From NCBI RefSeq assembly GCF_013376095.1, contig NZ_JAAMFN010000033.1, forward strand, positions 1 through 48,009: DNA of 48,009 nucleotides, in the 5' to 3' direction. Origin of the DNA: Arthrobacter sp. SDTb3-6. GTDB lineage: Bacteria; Actinomycetota; Actinomycetes; Actinomycetales; Micrococcaceae. The notes beneath the pieces are model-generated. The model was given only the letters and a program-made list of their open reading frames with translations, was not told where the DNA came from and made no database searches. Of the stretch, positions 26,295-34,502 are shown one piece after another; the first letter of the stretch is position 1; each line of letters begins with the position of its first letter. The position numbers and the translations under genes were made by a program.

Positions 26295-27512
26295 TTAAAG
26301 GACGCGGCGGGCGCCCTGCGCGGGGGAGACTGCGAAAATGTCCGGGGCCGTGAACCCCGCCGCCGCAAAGGCCTGGACGACGGCGTTGCGCACCACGGCC
26401 TCGCCGGCCGCCGGGATGAGCGCGATGGCCGAGCCGCCGAAGCCGCCGCCGGTCATCCGGGCGCCCAGGGCGCCGTTGGCCAGTGCCGTATCGACGGCCA
26501 GGTCCAGTTCGGGGCAGGAAATTTCAAAGTCGTCGCGCATGGAGGCATGGCTGGCGGTGAGGAGCGCGCCAATGGCGGCGGGGCCGGCACCGGCCAGGGC
26601 AGCCACGGTGTCCAGCACGCGCTGGTCCTCGGTGACAATGTGGCGCACGCGCCGGAACGTCTCGGGATCCAGCAGCCCGGCCGCCTCGGCCAGGTCCGCC
26701 GCCGCGACGTCGCGCAACGCGCGCACGCCGAGCACCCCCGCCCCCAGCTCGCACGACGCGCGGCGGGCAGCATAGCCGCCCGTGGCGTGCGCGTGGGAAA
26801 CCTTCGTGTCCACCACCAGCACCAGCAGGCCCGCCGCGGCCAGGTCCAGGGGCACCAGCCGTGACTCCTGGGTGCGGCAGTCAAGGAACACGGCGTGGCC
26901 GGCCGTGGACAGGAGTGACGCCGACTGGTCCAGGATGCCCGTGGGCGCGCCGACCACCTCGTTCTCTGCCCGCTGGCCCACCAGGACCAGCTCGTTGGCG
27001 GCGAGGCCGGCATCGCAGAGGTCGTTGAAGGCCGACGCCACGGCACACTCGATGGCCGCCGAGGAGGACAGGCCCGCACCCGTGGGCACGGTGGAATGCA
27101 GGAACAGGTCAAAGCCGCCGATCGCCACGCCCATCTGGCGCAGCACCCACACCACGCCCAGCGGATAGGCCGTCCAGCCGGCCATGGAATCATGCGACAG
27201 CCCGTCCAGGTCCACCGTGGCCACGGCCTGGCCGCCGTAGCTGGACAGCAGGCGGGCCGTGGAATCGTCGCGAAGCCGCACCGCGACGGCGGCGGAGCGG
27301 TCAATGGCGAACGGAAGCACAAAGCCCTCGTTGTAGTCGGTGTGCTCGCCAATGAGGTTGACCCGTCCCGGGGCGCTCCACACGCCGTCCGGCGCCTGCC
27401 CGAAGGCCTCGGCAAACCGGGCGGCAACCTCCGCCGGGCCCAGGACATCCGGGTCCTGGGCCGCGGCCGGGGCATGGACGGCAGGGACGGGGGAAATCGG
27501 GGAGTCGGTCAT
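26295..27512 (-). CDS. galK: Galactokinase
   Basis: GHMP kinase of 405 aa that phosphorylates galactose at C1 with ATP (Leloir pathway). The galactokinase signature GRVNLIGEHTDYNEGF is near residues 49-64, the ATP-binding loop PTGAGLSSSAAIE is in the middle, and MTGGGFGGSAIAL is near the C terminus. A 30-residue Pro/Ala-rich N-terminal extension precedes the conserved part. The ATG overlaps the galT stop by four bases, so it is the last gene of the deoR-galT-galK unit. Confidence 0.95.
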   Translation of the reverse strand: MTDSPISPVPAVHAPAAAQDPDVLGPAEVAARFAEAFGQAPDGVWSAPGRVNLIGEHTDYNEGFVLPFAIDRSAAVAVRLRDDSTARLLSSYGGQAVATVDLDGLSHDSMAGWTAYPLGVVWVLRQMGVAIGGFDLFLHSTVPTGAGLSSSAAIECAVASAFNDLCDAGLAANELVLVGQRAENEVVGAPTGILDQSASLLSTAGHAVFLDCRTQESRLVPLDLAAAGLLVLVVDTKVSHAHATGGYAARRASCELGAGVLGVRALRDVAAADLAEAAGLLDPETFRRVRHIVTEDQRVLDTVAALAGAGPAAIGALLTASHASMRDDFEISCPELDLAVDTALANGALGARMTGGGFGGSAIALIPAAGEAVVRNAVVQAFAAAGFTAPDIFAVSPAQGARRVL

Positions 27513-28663
27513 GACAGCACCGCTTTCTGTTCGGGTCCGGTGGCCGTGGCGGCCGCAGGCGTGGAAGCCGGTGAGGCCGCACGGAGCACGGCGGCGATCT
27601 GCTCGGGCGTCACGTCATTGATGAAGGCACCCATGGCGGCCTCGGAGCCGGCCAGGAACTTCAGCTTGTCCGCAGCGCGCCGCGGCGAGGTCAGCTCCAG
27701 GTGGAAACGGCCGGCGGGGCGCAGCAGCGGATCCAGGGGGGCCTGGTGCCATGCGGAGATGTAGGGGGTCGGGGTGTCGTAGAGGTTGTCCAGGCGGCGC
27801 AGGATGTCCAGGTACATGACGGCCAGTTCGTCGCGTTCGGCGTCGTTGAGCGCGGCGAAGTCGGGCACGTGGCGGTGCGGGGCGAGGTGGACCTCCAGCG
27901 GCATGTGGGCGGCAAAGGGCACGTAGGCGCTGAAGTGTTCGCCCTGGGCCACCATGCGATCGCCGGACCCGGACTCCCGGGCGAGGATGGCGCCCAGCAG
28001 GGTCTCCCGCCCGTCGTGGGCCTGGAAATGGGCGAGGGCCGCGGCGGCCATGACGGCGCTGCGGGGCGGGACGTAGGAGTAGGCGTAGATCTGCCCGTGC
28101 GGGTGGTGCAGCGTCACGCCGATGTCCTGGCCGCGGTTTTCAAAGGGGAACACCTGCTTGATGCCCGGCAGCGCGCTGAGCGCCTCCGTGCGGTGCGCCC
28201 ACGCGTCGATGACCGTCCGGGCCCGCTCGGGGGACAGGGCGCCAAAGGAACCGGTGTGCTCGGGCGTGAAGGCCACCACCTCGCAGCGGCCAAAGGCCCG
28301 CCCGCGCGTGCCCCAGGCGGGGTTGTCCGGCACCGGCCCCACCGCCGGCCCCAGGGAGGGGAAGCGGTTTTCAAACACGGCGACGTCGTACGTGGAGTCC
28401 GGAATTTCCGAGTGGTTGGCACCCGTGCTGGGGCACAGCGGGCACTGGTCGGCCGGCGGCAGGTAGGTGCGGCCCTGGCGGTGGGCGGCCACGGCCACCC
28501 AGTCGCCGGTCAGGGCGTCAAAGCGCAGCTCCCCGGTGTCGGCCCCGCTCCGGGGGTCCAGGGGGCGGGTGTCCACGGCCGTGTGGGGACGGGCGGTGGC
28601 GCCGTCGTCGAAGTAGATCAGTTCACGGCCGTCGGCCAGGCGCGTGCTGGTGGGAATCGTCAT
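27509..28663 (-). CDS. galT: Galactose-1-phosphate uridylyltransferase
   Basis: 384 aa. Transfers UMP from UDP-glucose to galactose-1-phosphate through a uridylylated histidine. The active-site segment is HHPHGQIYAY, and zinc-ligand-like CPLCP is near residue 80. HMPLEVHLAPHRHVPDF and the C-terminal FHLELTSP are also typical. The start is the ATG at 28663, which overlaps the deoR stop; the much longer open frame upstream overlaps deoR and is not real. The short C-terminal tail is Ala/Thr rich. Confidence 0.95.
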   Translation of the reverse strand: MTIPTSTRLADGRELIYFDDGATARPHTAVDTRPLDPRSGADTGELRFDALTGDWVAVAAHRQGRTYLPPADQCPLCPSTGANHSEIPDSTYDVAVFENRFPSLGPAVGPVPDNPAWGTRGRAFGRCEVVAFTPEHTGSFGALSPERARTVIDAWAHRTEALSALPGIKQVFPFENRGQDIGVTLHHPHGQIYAYSYVPPRSAVMAAAALAHFQAHDGRETLLGAILARESGSGDRMVAQGEHFSAYVPFAAHMPLEVHLAPHRHVPDFAALNDAERDELAVMYLDILRRLDNLYDTPTPYISAWHQAPLDPLLRPAGRFHLELTSPRRAADKLKFLAGSEAAMGAFINDVTPEQIAAVLRAASPASTPAAATATGPEQKAVLS

Positions 28664-29487
28664 GAGGACATCCTGGTGGGGTTGGTGGCGGACTTGGCAC
28701 CGGCCGGGGAGACGGTAAAGGTGGGGACGTGGGAGGCGAACTCTTCGCGCACGGCCGCGCTGGCGCGGTCGTCGGTGATGACGGTGTCCACGGCGGAGAG
28801 CGGGGCAATCACGGCGAGCGAGCGGACGTGGAACTTGGTGCTGTCGGCCAGGACCACAAGCCGGCCGGTGGATTCGACGAAGGCGGCGTTGGTTTCGGCC
28901 TCCAGCAGGTTGGGGCTGGTCAGCCCGCGCCAGGCGTCCAGGCCGTGGACGCCCATGAAGCACAGGTCGGTGTTCAGGTTCTGCAGCGCCCGGCGGGCCA
29001 CGGGACCCACCAGGGCTTCCGACGGCGTGCGCTCCCCGCCGGTGACAATGACCGTGCAGGAGGAGCTGCCCTGCTGCTGGTAGAGCAGCTCGGCCACCTT
29101 GAGGGAATTGGTGACCACCGTCAGTTCCTGGAACTGCTCGAGGACGGCGGACAGGTGGACGGCCAGCTGGTAGGTGGTGGTGCCCCCGGTCAGGGCCAGG
29201 GTCATGCCCGGCCGGATCAGTTTCAGGGCCTCGGCGGCAATGCCCAGCTTGGCCTCGAGCTCCTTGTCGGCGTTGAGCTGGAAGCCCGGTTCCAGGGCGC
29301 TGAGCCGGGCCAGCCGCATGGCGCCGCCGTGGACCTTGCGGGCGAGACCGTTGGCGTCCAGCATCTCGATGTCGCGCCGGATGGTCATTTCGCTGACCTT
29401 GAGGGCAGCGGCGACGTCGGCCACCCGCACCGCCTCGTGGAGCTGGAGCTCCCGCAGGATGCGGGCCTGGCGTTCGGGTGCCAGCAT
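28660..29487 (-). CDS. DeoR/GlpR-family transcriptional regulator
   Basis: 275 aa. The N-terminal DeoR helix-turn-helix reads ERQARILRELQLHEAVRVADVAAALKVSEMTIRRDIEML with KVHGGAM after it. The rest is the sugar-phosphate-binding domain (LTGGTTTYQLA, VVTNSLKVAELL, CFMGVHGL, VVLADSTKF). It begins the deoR-galT-galK operon and overlaps galT by four bases, so it probably controls galactose genes, with a phosphorylated sugar as effector (inference). AGGGG lies before the ATG. Confidence 0.9.
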   Translation of the reverse strand: MLAPERQARILRELQLHEAVRVADVAAALKVSEMTIRRDIEMLDANGLARKVHGGAMRLARLSALEPGFQLNADKELEAKLGIAAEALKLIRPGMTLALTGGTTTYQLAVHLSAVLEQFQELTVVTNSLKVAELLYQQQGSSSCTVIVTGGERTPSEALVGPVARRALQNLNTDLCFMGVHGLDAWRGLTSPNLLEAETNAAFVESTGRLVVLADSTKFHVRSLAVIAPLSAVDTVITDDRASAAVREEFASHVPTFTVSPAGAKSATNPTRMSS

Positions 29488-29646
29488 GGCGGACCCCTGT
29501 TCTGTTGCGGCTTTTCCCGGCGTCGGCGGCGACGGTAACGAAAAACAATAGTTTCAAACAAAATCTTACATTAACGATGATCGGTTGTGGGGGACAGCTG
29601 GGAAATGTAGCGATTTTCCGGTGCCGGAGCCTGTAACGTGGCGTGC
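29488..29646. promoter_or_regulatory. Divergent control region of the galactose genes
   Basis: 159 bp between deoR and the epimerase. An AT-rich core holds a direct repeat AAACAAT/AAACAAA (29543-29549 and 29556-29562, 13 bp apart) and two TAACGA motifs (29536 and 29572). A minus-strand -10 candidate TATTGT lies at 29545-29550. On the plus strand TAACGT (29634-29639) is 7 nt before ATG 29647, predicting a leaderless epimerase message. Confidence 0.55.
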
Positions 29647-30600
29647 ATGACTGACACCACACCAGTTGTCCCTGCCGCGTCCGGCCCCCAGTTCACCCTG
29701 CGGCGCGCCGGCGCCACCGCCATCGTGGCCTCGCTGGCCGCGGGCCTGCGCCACTACGACCGCGGGGGCGTGGCCCTGGTGGAGGGCTACGGCAGCAGCG
29801 AGACCGCCCCGGGAGCCGCCGGCATCACCCTGGCGCCCTTCGCCAACCGCGTGGACGGCGGCCGGTGGGAGCTGGACGGCAAGGCCCAGCAGCTGGACAT
29901 CACCGAGGTCGCGCGCAACAACGCCATCCACGGACTGCTGCGCAACACCGGCTACACGGCCCTGGAGTCCTCGGGGCAGCACGTGGTGCTCGAGGCGGCC
30001 ATCTATCCGCAGCACGGCTACCCGTTCCTGGCCCGCCACCGGGTCCGCTACGAACTCACGGCGGGCGGGGCCCTGCGCGTGGACCAGACGCTCACCAACG
30101 ACTCCCCGCGGCGGGCCCCCTTCGTCCTGGGCGCACACCCGTACTTCCGGCTGGGGGACACCGCGCCGGAGGAACTGCGGATCACCGTCGACGCCGCCAG
30201 CTACCTCGCCGCCAACGACCGCATGATCCCCACCGCGACCCTGCCGGTGGACGCGGCCCACGACCTCAGGCGCGGCCGCCTGCTCCCGGAGGTTGTCATG
30301 GACACGGCCTTCACCGGCCTGGCCCTTGGCGGGCCGTCTCTTGGCGGGCCCGGGGCGGACGACGGCGGCACCCGCCACACGCTGCAGGCCCCCGACGGCC
30401 GCAGCGTGAGCCTGTGGCACGACCGCTCGGTTGCCTTTGTCCATGTCTTCATCACCCCCGACTTCCCGGGGCGGCCGCTGGCCGTGGCCATGGAACCCAT
30501 GACGGGGCCGGCCAACGCGTTCAACTCCGGGGACGGGCTCAGGTGGCTGGAGCCCGGGGAGTCGTTCACCATGCGTTGGGGAATCGACGCGGAACTGTAG
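29647..30600 (+). CDS. Aldose 1-epimerase family protein
   Basis: 317 aa, GalM-like fold, interconverting alpha and beta anomers of galactose or related sugars. Conserved parts are LAPFANRVDGG with the following NAIHGLLR (active-site His), LGAHPYFRLG, and AVAMEPMTGPANAFNSG near the C terminus, which carries the catalytic-region Glu. It resembles the actinobacterial YihR-like subgroup. It is divergent from deoR-galT-galK, fitting a role in supplying alpha-galactose to GalK. GTG 29638 is an alternative start, but the -10 box supports ATG 29647. Confidence 0.87.
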   Translation: MTDTTPVVPAASGPQFTLRRAGATAIVASLAAGLRHYDRGGVALVEGYGSSETAPGAAGITLAPFANRVDGGRWELDGKAQQLDITEVARNNAIHGLLRNTGYTALESSGQHVVLEAAIYPQHGYPFLARHRVRYELTAGGALRVDQTLTNDSPRRAPFVLGAHPYFRLGDTAPEELRITVDAASYLAANDRMIPTATLPVDAAHDLRRGRLLPEVVMDTAFTGLALGGPSLGGPGADDGGTRHTLQAPDGRSVSLWHDRSVAFVHVFITPDFPGRPLAVAMEPMTGPANAFNSGDGLRWLEPGESFTMRWGIDAEL

Positions 30601-30657
30601 CCGGCCCAAGCGGCGACGACCCTGCGGCACCGGCCCTGAAATGGACGCCGTTTTACG

Positions 30658-30663
30658 TATTTT
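30658..30663 (+). promoter_or_regulatory. -10 box of leaderless AI-2E/PerM transporter promoter
   Basis: TATTTT lies 6 nt before ATG 30670 in an AT-rich stretch, again predicting a leaderless mRNA. Confidence 0.55.
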
Positions 30664-30669
30664 TGTTGA

Positions 30670-31908
30670 ATGGGGAATTATTGGTCTATGACGCCCGTGC
30701 AGCAGCAACCTGAGCGCCCCCACAGCCATGACCAGCCGGCAGTCCCGATTGGCATGCAGGTGGCGGCGGCATGGGCCTGGCGCGTCGGGCTGGTCCTGGT
30801 GGTCTCCGCCATGTTGCTGTGGCTGCTGGGCCAGATCAGCCTGCTCGTCATCCCCCTCATGGTCGCCGCGCTTTTCAGTGCCCTGCTGATGCCTGTGGTG
30901 AAGTGGTTGCGCCGGGTGGGCGTGCCGCAGGGGCTGGCCGTAGCCGCCACCCTGGTGGGCCTGATTGCCCTGGTGCTGGGCGGGCTGTTCCTGGCCGGGC
31001 GCCAAATGGTCACGGGCATCGCCAGCCTGAGCCAGCAGGCCGTCAAGGGCCTGATCCAAATCCAGGACTGGCTGACCGCCGGGCCCCTGGGTCTCAGCAA
31101 CGACCAGATCGACAGCTACCTGGCGCAGGCCCTCGACGCCCTGCAAAACAACAGCAGCGCCATCCTCTCCCAGGCCCTGGGCATCGGCAGCAGCTTCGGC
31201 CACTTCGCGGCGGGGCTGCTGCTGACGGTGTTTGTGTTGATCTTCTACCTCCTGGAAGGCGAGCGGATCTGGGAGTTCCTGATCCGCTTCTTCCCCCGCC
31301 GCGCCCGCCCGGCCGTGGACGGGGCCGGCCGCCGCGGCTGGCTGTCGCTGGGCAACTACGTACGTGTCCAGATCCTCGTGGCCGCCGTGGATGCCGTGGG
31401 CATCGGCGCGGGCGCCGCCATCATCCAGGTGCCGCTGGCCCTGCCGCTGGGCGTGCTGGTGTTCGTGGGGTCCTTCATCCCCGTGGTGGGCGCCCTGGTG
31501 ACCGGTGCCGTGGCCGTGCTGCTGGCCCTGGTGGCCAACGGCTGGGTGAACGCGCTGATCATGCTGGGCATTGTGCTGCTGGTCCAACAGCTCGAAAGCC
31601 ACCTGCTCCAGCCCTTCGTCATGGGCCGCGCCGTCTCCCTGCACCCCGTGGCGGTCATCATGGCCGTGGCGGCCGGCTCCACCGTGGCCGGCATCCTGGG
31701 CGCCTTGTTTGCCGTGCCGGTGCTGGCCGTGGCCAATTCCTTCATCCGTTACATTGCCGGACGCGGCTGGGACACCGCGCCCGGCGCCCGGGACCTTGAC
31801 GGCCCGCCGTCCGCCCCGCCCTCCCCGGCCGCCCCGGAAGGCGGGCAGGAACGCCGGACGGACGGTCCGGCGTCGAACGCCAGGGCAGTGCCGGGCACCC
31901 AGCCCTAG
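30670..31908 (+). CDS. AI-2E/PerM-family transporter
   Basis: 412 aa, about eight membrane helices. This family includes the autoinducer-2 exporter TqsA and sodium/proton antiporters, so the substrate is open. Typical segments are LLVIPLMVAALFSALLMPVVKWL, VPLALPLGVLVFVGSFIPVVGAL (near residues 255-277) and QQLESHLLQPFVMGRAVSLHP with the conserved QxxE. The C-terminal 45 residues are Pro/Ala/Gly rich and probably disordered. ATG 30670 is chosen from the -10 spacing; ATG 30688 is possible. Confidence 0.88.
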   Translation: MGNYWSMTPVQQQPERPHSHDQPAVPIGMQVAAAWAWRVGLVLVVSAMLLWLLGQISLLVIPLMVAALFSALLMPVVKWLRRVGVPQGLAVAATLVGLIALVLGGLFLAGRQMVTGIASLSQQAVKGLIQIQDWLTAGPLGLSNDQIDSYLAQALDALQNNSSAILSQALGIGSSFGHFAAGLLLTVFVLIFYLLEGERIWEFLIRFFPRRARPAVDGAGRRGWLSLGNYVRVQILVAAVDAVGIGAGAAIIQVPLALPLGVLVFVGSFIPVVGALVTGAVAVLLALVANGWVNALIMLGIVLLVQQLESHLLQPFVMGRAVSLHPVAVIMAVAAGSTVAGILGALFAVPVLAVANSFIRYIAGRGWDTAPGARDLDGPPSAPPSPAAPEGGQERRTDGPASNARAVPGTQP

Positions 31909-31959
31909 CGCCGCCCGCAAGTTTTTACCCCCGCAACAACCATGGAAAGAGATAACACA

Positions 31960-33198
31960 GTGAACGCAACCAGCACCCTTCCAGTAACCCTTGCCGATGT
32001 GGAGGCCGCACGGGAGCTGTTGAAGGAAATTATTGCGCTCACACCGATCGAGAGTTCGCGGGCGCTGGGGCGGATCACCGGCTCCGAGGTGTTCTTCAAG
32101 TGCGAGAACCTGCAGCGTGCGGGGTCGTTCAAGGTGCGCGGGGCCTATGTGCGCATGGCGCGGCTCACCCCGGAGGAACGCGCGCGCGGCGTGGTGGCGG
32201 CGTCGGCCGGCAACCATGCCCAGGGCGTGGCCGTGGCGGCGAAGGCGCTGGGCATCAAGGCCCGCATCTACATGCCCGTGGGCGTGGCCCTGCCCAAGCT
32301 GGCGGCCACGCGCGGGCATGGCGCCGAGGTGGTGCTGCACGGCTACAACGTGGACGAGTCACTGGCCGAGGCCGAACGCTACGCCACTGAGCACGGCGCC
32401 GTTTTTGTCCACCCGTTCAACAACGTGGACGTGGTGTCCGGGCAGGGCACCATCGGCCTGGAAATCCTGGACCAGGTCCCCAACGTGGACACCATCATCA
32501 TGGGCGTTGGCGGTGGCGGGCTGCTGGCCGGCGTCGCCGTGGCCGTGAAGGCGCGGGCCAAGGAACTGGGCCGGGAGATCCGGGTGATCGGCGTGCAGGC
32601 CGAAAACGCCGCAGCCTACCCGCCCTCGCTGGCCGCCGACGCGCTGGTGCCGCTGACGAAGGTGTCCACCATGGCCGACGGCATTGCCGTGGGCCGGCCC
32701 GGGCAGCTGCCGTTCTCGATCATCCGTGAACTCGTCGACGACGTCATCACGGTCAGCGAGGATTCCCTGGCCCGGGCGCTGATCTTCCTTCTGGAACGGG
32801 CCAAGATGGTGGTGGAACCGGCCGGCGCCGTGGGCGTTGCCGCCCTGATGGAAGGCAAGATTGAGAAGCCGGGCACCACGGCGGTGATCCTTTCCGGCGG
32901 CAACATCGACCCCATGCTCATGCTCAAGGTCATCCAGCGCGGCCTCGCCGCCGCCGGACGGTTCATGACCGTGCGCATGATGCTCAACGACCGGCCCGGC
33001 TCGCTGGCCACCATTTCGCGGATCATCGCCGAGAACGACGCCAACGTCACCGGCGTGGACCACACCCGCGTGGGCGGCTCCATCTCCATGGGCGACGTCT
33101 CCATCACCGTGAACCTGGAAACGAAGGGGCATGAGCACTGCGAGCAGGTCCTTACGGCACTGCGCTCCGAAGGCTTCCAGCCGATCGTGGTCCACTAG
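31960..33198 (+). CDS. ilvA: Threonine ammonia-lyase (threonine dehydratase)
   Basis: PLP enzyme of 412 aa producing 2-oxobutanoate and ammonia from threonine, the first step toward isoleucine. The PLP lysine is Lys58 in AGSFKVRGA. SAGNHAQGVA and GVGGGGLLAG (phosphate loop) are clear. A single C-terminal ACT-like domain (FMTVRMMLNDRPGSLATISRII) may bind an effector amino acid. GTG 31960 is preferred because GGAAAGAG lies upstream; ATG 31942 is in frame but lacks a site. It is convergent with greA. Confidence 0.92.
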   Translation: MNATSTLPVTLADVEAARELLKEIIALTPIESSRALGRITGSEVFFKCENLQRAGSFKVRGAYVRMARLTPEERARGVVAASAGNHAQGVAVAAKALGIKARIYMPVGVALPKLAATRGHGAEVVLHGYNVDESLAEAERYATEHGAVFVHPFNNVDVVSGQGTIGLEILDQVPNVDTIIMGVGGGGLLAGVAVAVKARAKELGREIRVIGVQAENAAAYPPSLAADALVPLTKVSTMADGIAVGRPGQLPFSIIRELVDDVITVSEDSLARALIFLLERAKMVVEPAGAVGVAALMEGKIEKPGTTAVILSGGNIDPMLMLKVIQRGLAAAGRFMTVRMMLNDRPGSLATISRIIAENDANVTGVDHTRVGGSISMGDVSITVNLETKGHEHCEQVLTALRSEGFQPIVVH

Positions 33199-33209
33199 CC
33201 CCGCTTAAA

Positions 33210-33281
33210 CAACTGGGTCGCAGTTGTTGCAGGATCTGCGCCGAAAATCGGGCGAATTCTGTAACAACTGCGACCCAGTTG
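33210..33281. repeat. 72-bp palindromic element, copy 2
   Basis: The arms CAACTGGGTCGCAGTTGTTGC (positions 33210-33229 form the paired core) and 33261-33281 match over 21 bases with one mismatch. The centre carries CCGAAAATCGGGCGAATTC. It lies between the convergent ilvA and greA genes, 12 bp from each stop codon. It is the same length and arm type as the elements at 26221 and 44472. Confidence 0.92.
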
Positions 33282-33293
33282 AGGGGGGTGTGG

Positions 33294-33785
33294 CTAGCTG
33301 TCGTAGGGCTTGGCGGAGAGGATCGCAACCTCGATCGTCTTGCCGTTGGGTGCAACGTAGCTGAGGGTGTCGCCCACCTTGTGGCCCATGATGGCCATGC
33401 CCAGGGGGGAGCGTTCGCTGTAGACTTCAAGGTCCCCGGCGCCCACTTCGCGGCTGCCGAGCAGGAACGTCGTTTCGTCGCCGGCGATGGTGGCGCCAAC
33501 CACCATGCCCTGCTCCACAATGCCGTCATCGGCCGGGGCCTCGCCCACGTGGGCGGTGCGCAGAAGTTCGCTCAACTGGCGGATGCGGGCCTCGATCTTG
33601 CCCTGTTCGTCCTTCGCAGCGTGGTAGCCGCCATTCTCCTTCAGGTCCCCCTCGGAGCGGGCCTGTTCGATCTTGGCGACGATTTCGGCGCGGCCGGGGC
33701 CGGAAAGCTGCGTCAGCTCCGCCTGAAGCCGGTCAAAGGCTTCCTTGGTCAGCCAGGCAGCGGACGGACTGTTAGTGGTAGGCAC
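33294..33785 (-). CDS. greA: Transcription elongation factor GreA
   Basis: 163 aa. It rescues backtracked RNA polymerase by stimulating transcript cleavage through the secondary channel. The N-terminal coiled coil carries the acidic tip within ARSEGDLKENGGYHAAKDEQ, and the C-terminal domain ends SYVAPNGKTIEVAILSAKPY. GTG 33785 is preceded by GAGGAG; the longer open frame upstream has no site. The order greA-DUF4307-mca matches mycobacteria. A terminator-like hairpin sits just upstream of the gene. Confidence 0.95.
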   Translation of the reverse strand: MPTTNSPSAAWLTKEAFDRLQAELTQLSGPGRAEIVAKIEQARSEGDLKENGGYHAAKDEQGKIEARIRQLSELLRTAHVGEAPADDGIVEQGMVVGATIAGDETTFLLGSREVGAGDLEVYSERSPLGMAIMGHKVGDTLSYVAPNGKTIEVAILSAKPYDS

Positions 33786-33816
33786 GAAGTTCTCCTCGAA
33801 GGTACATAAAACAAAG

Positions 33817-33866
33817 ACCCCGCTCACAGCGGTTCCGTAGTGGTTCCACGGTTAACCAAGCGGGGT
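33817..33866 (-). terminator. Terminator-like hairpin in the greA leader
   Basis: On the minus strand ACCCCGCT (33866-33859) pairs perfectly with AGCGGGGT (33824-33817), enclosing smaller hairpins such as GTGGAACCAC, and CTTTGTTTTA follows at once. It lies 65 bp after the DUF4307 stop and 31 bp before the greA start. It could end the DUF4307 transcript. A weak promoter just upstream (TTGTTG at 33891-33896, 17-bp spacer, TATCTT at 33868-33873) would place it at the 5' end of a greA leader. Confidence 0.7.
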
Positions 33867-33931
33867 GAAGATAATAATGACAAGTTTAGTCAACAAGCCG
33901 GATAAACCCAAGAATGGGGGGGTGTTGAATG

Positions 33932-34372
33932 TTACGGCTGCTGCACAATCCAGCAATCCTCGACCACCCCGGTCACGGCGAGGGAGTCCGTGCGGACCTG
34001 GGCGCGTACCGGCATTGTCCGGCCGTCAGGAGTGTTCGCACCGCCGGGGCCGATGGTGATCACCTTGTAGCCCACCACGGCGTAGGAATCGTTCATCGCC
34101 TCGAGTGAGCACTTGGCCGTGGCGGCCGGATCCTTGGTCACGGCCAGGTCCACCGTGGCCAGGGTGGAATCCACCACGTTGTAGCTGACCAGCTTGTTGG
34201 AAACGCCCGAGTTGTTTGCCACCGTGGCCCAAAAAACCCAGAAGAGGCCCAATGCGGCCACGAGGGACAGCACCAGGATGCGCGTCCGCCTGGACATGGT
34301 CCGCTTGGGCGTGCCGTACCGATTGGCTAGGCTGTTAGTTGCGGGAGTTTCAGAATTTGTCACTGCATCCAC
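33932..34372 (-). CDS. DUF4307 membrane protein
   Basis: 146 aa, conserved in actinobacteria next to mca (Rv1081c in M. tuberculosis), function unknown. A basic N-terminal stretch (RYGTPKRTMSRRTR) is followed by one membrane helix (about residues 32-51) and an extracytoplasmic domain with two conserved cysteines (KCSLEAM and VEDCWIVQQP) that could form a disulfide. A GTG at codon 4 is an alternative start; neither has a clear ribosome binding site. It is divergent from mca. Confidence 0.82.
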   Translation of the reverse strand: MDAVTNSETPATNSLANRYGTPKRTMSRRTRILVLSLVAALGLFWVFWATVANNSGVSNKLVSYNVVDSTLATVDLAVTKDPAATAKCSLEAMNDSYAVVGYKVITIGPGGANTPDGRTMPVRAQVRTDSLAVTGVVEDCWIVQQP

Positions 34373-34502
34373 TGGTGTCTTGATCCACGGCTGGGCCGGG
34401 GGCTGGCCGCCCTGGAAGGGGCGTTAAGGACAGGACAAGTTTAGCGTTTATTCCCGCACACGTTTTTCGCCCACACAGCACTAAGAATCGAAGGTAGCCG
34501 AC

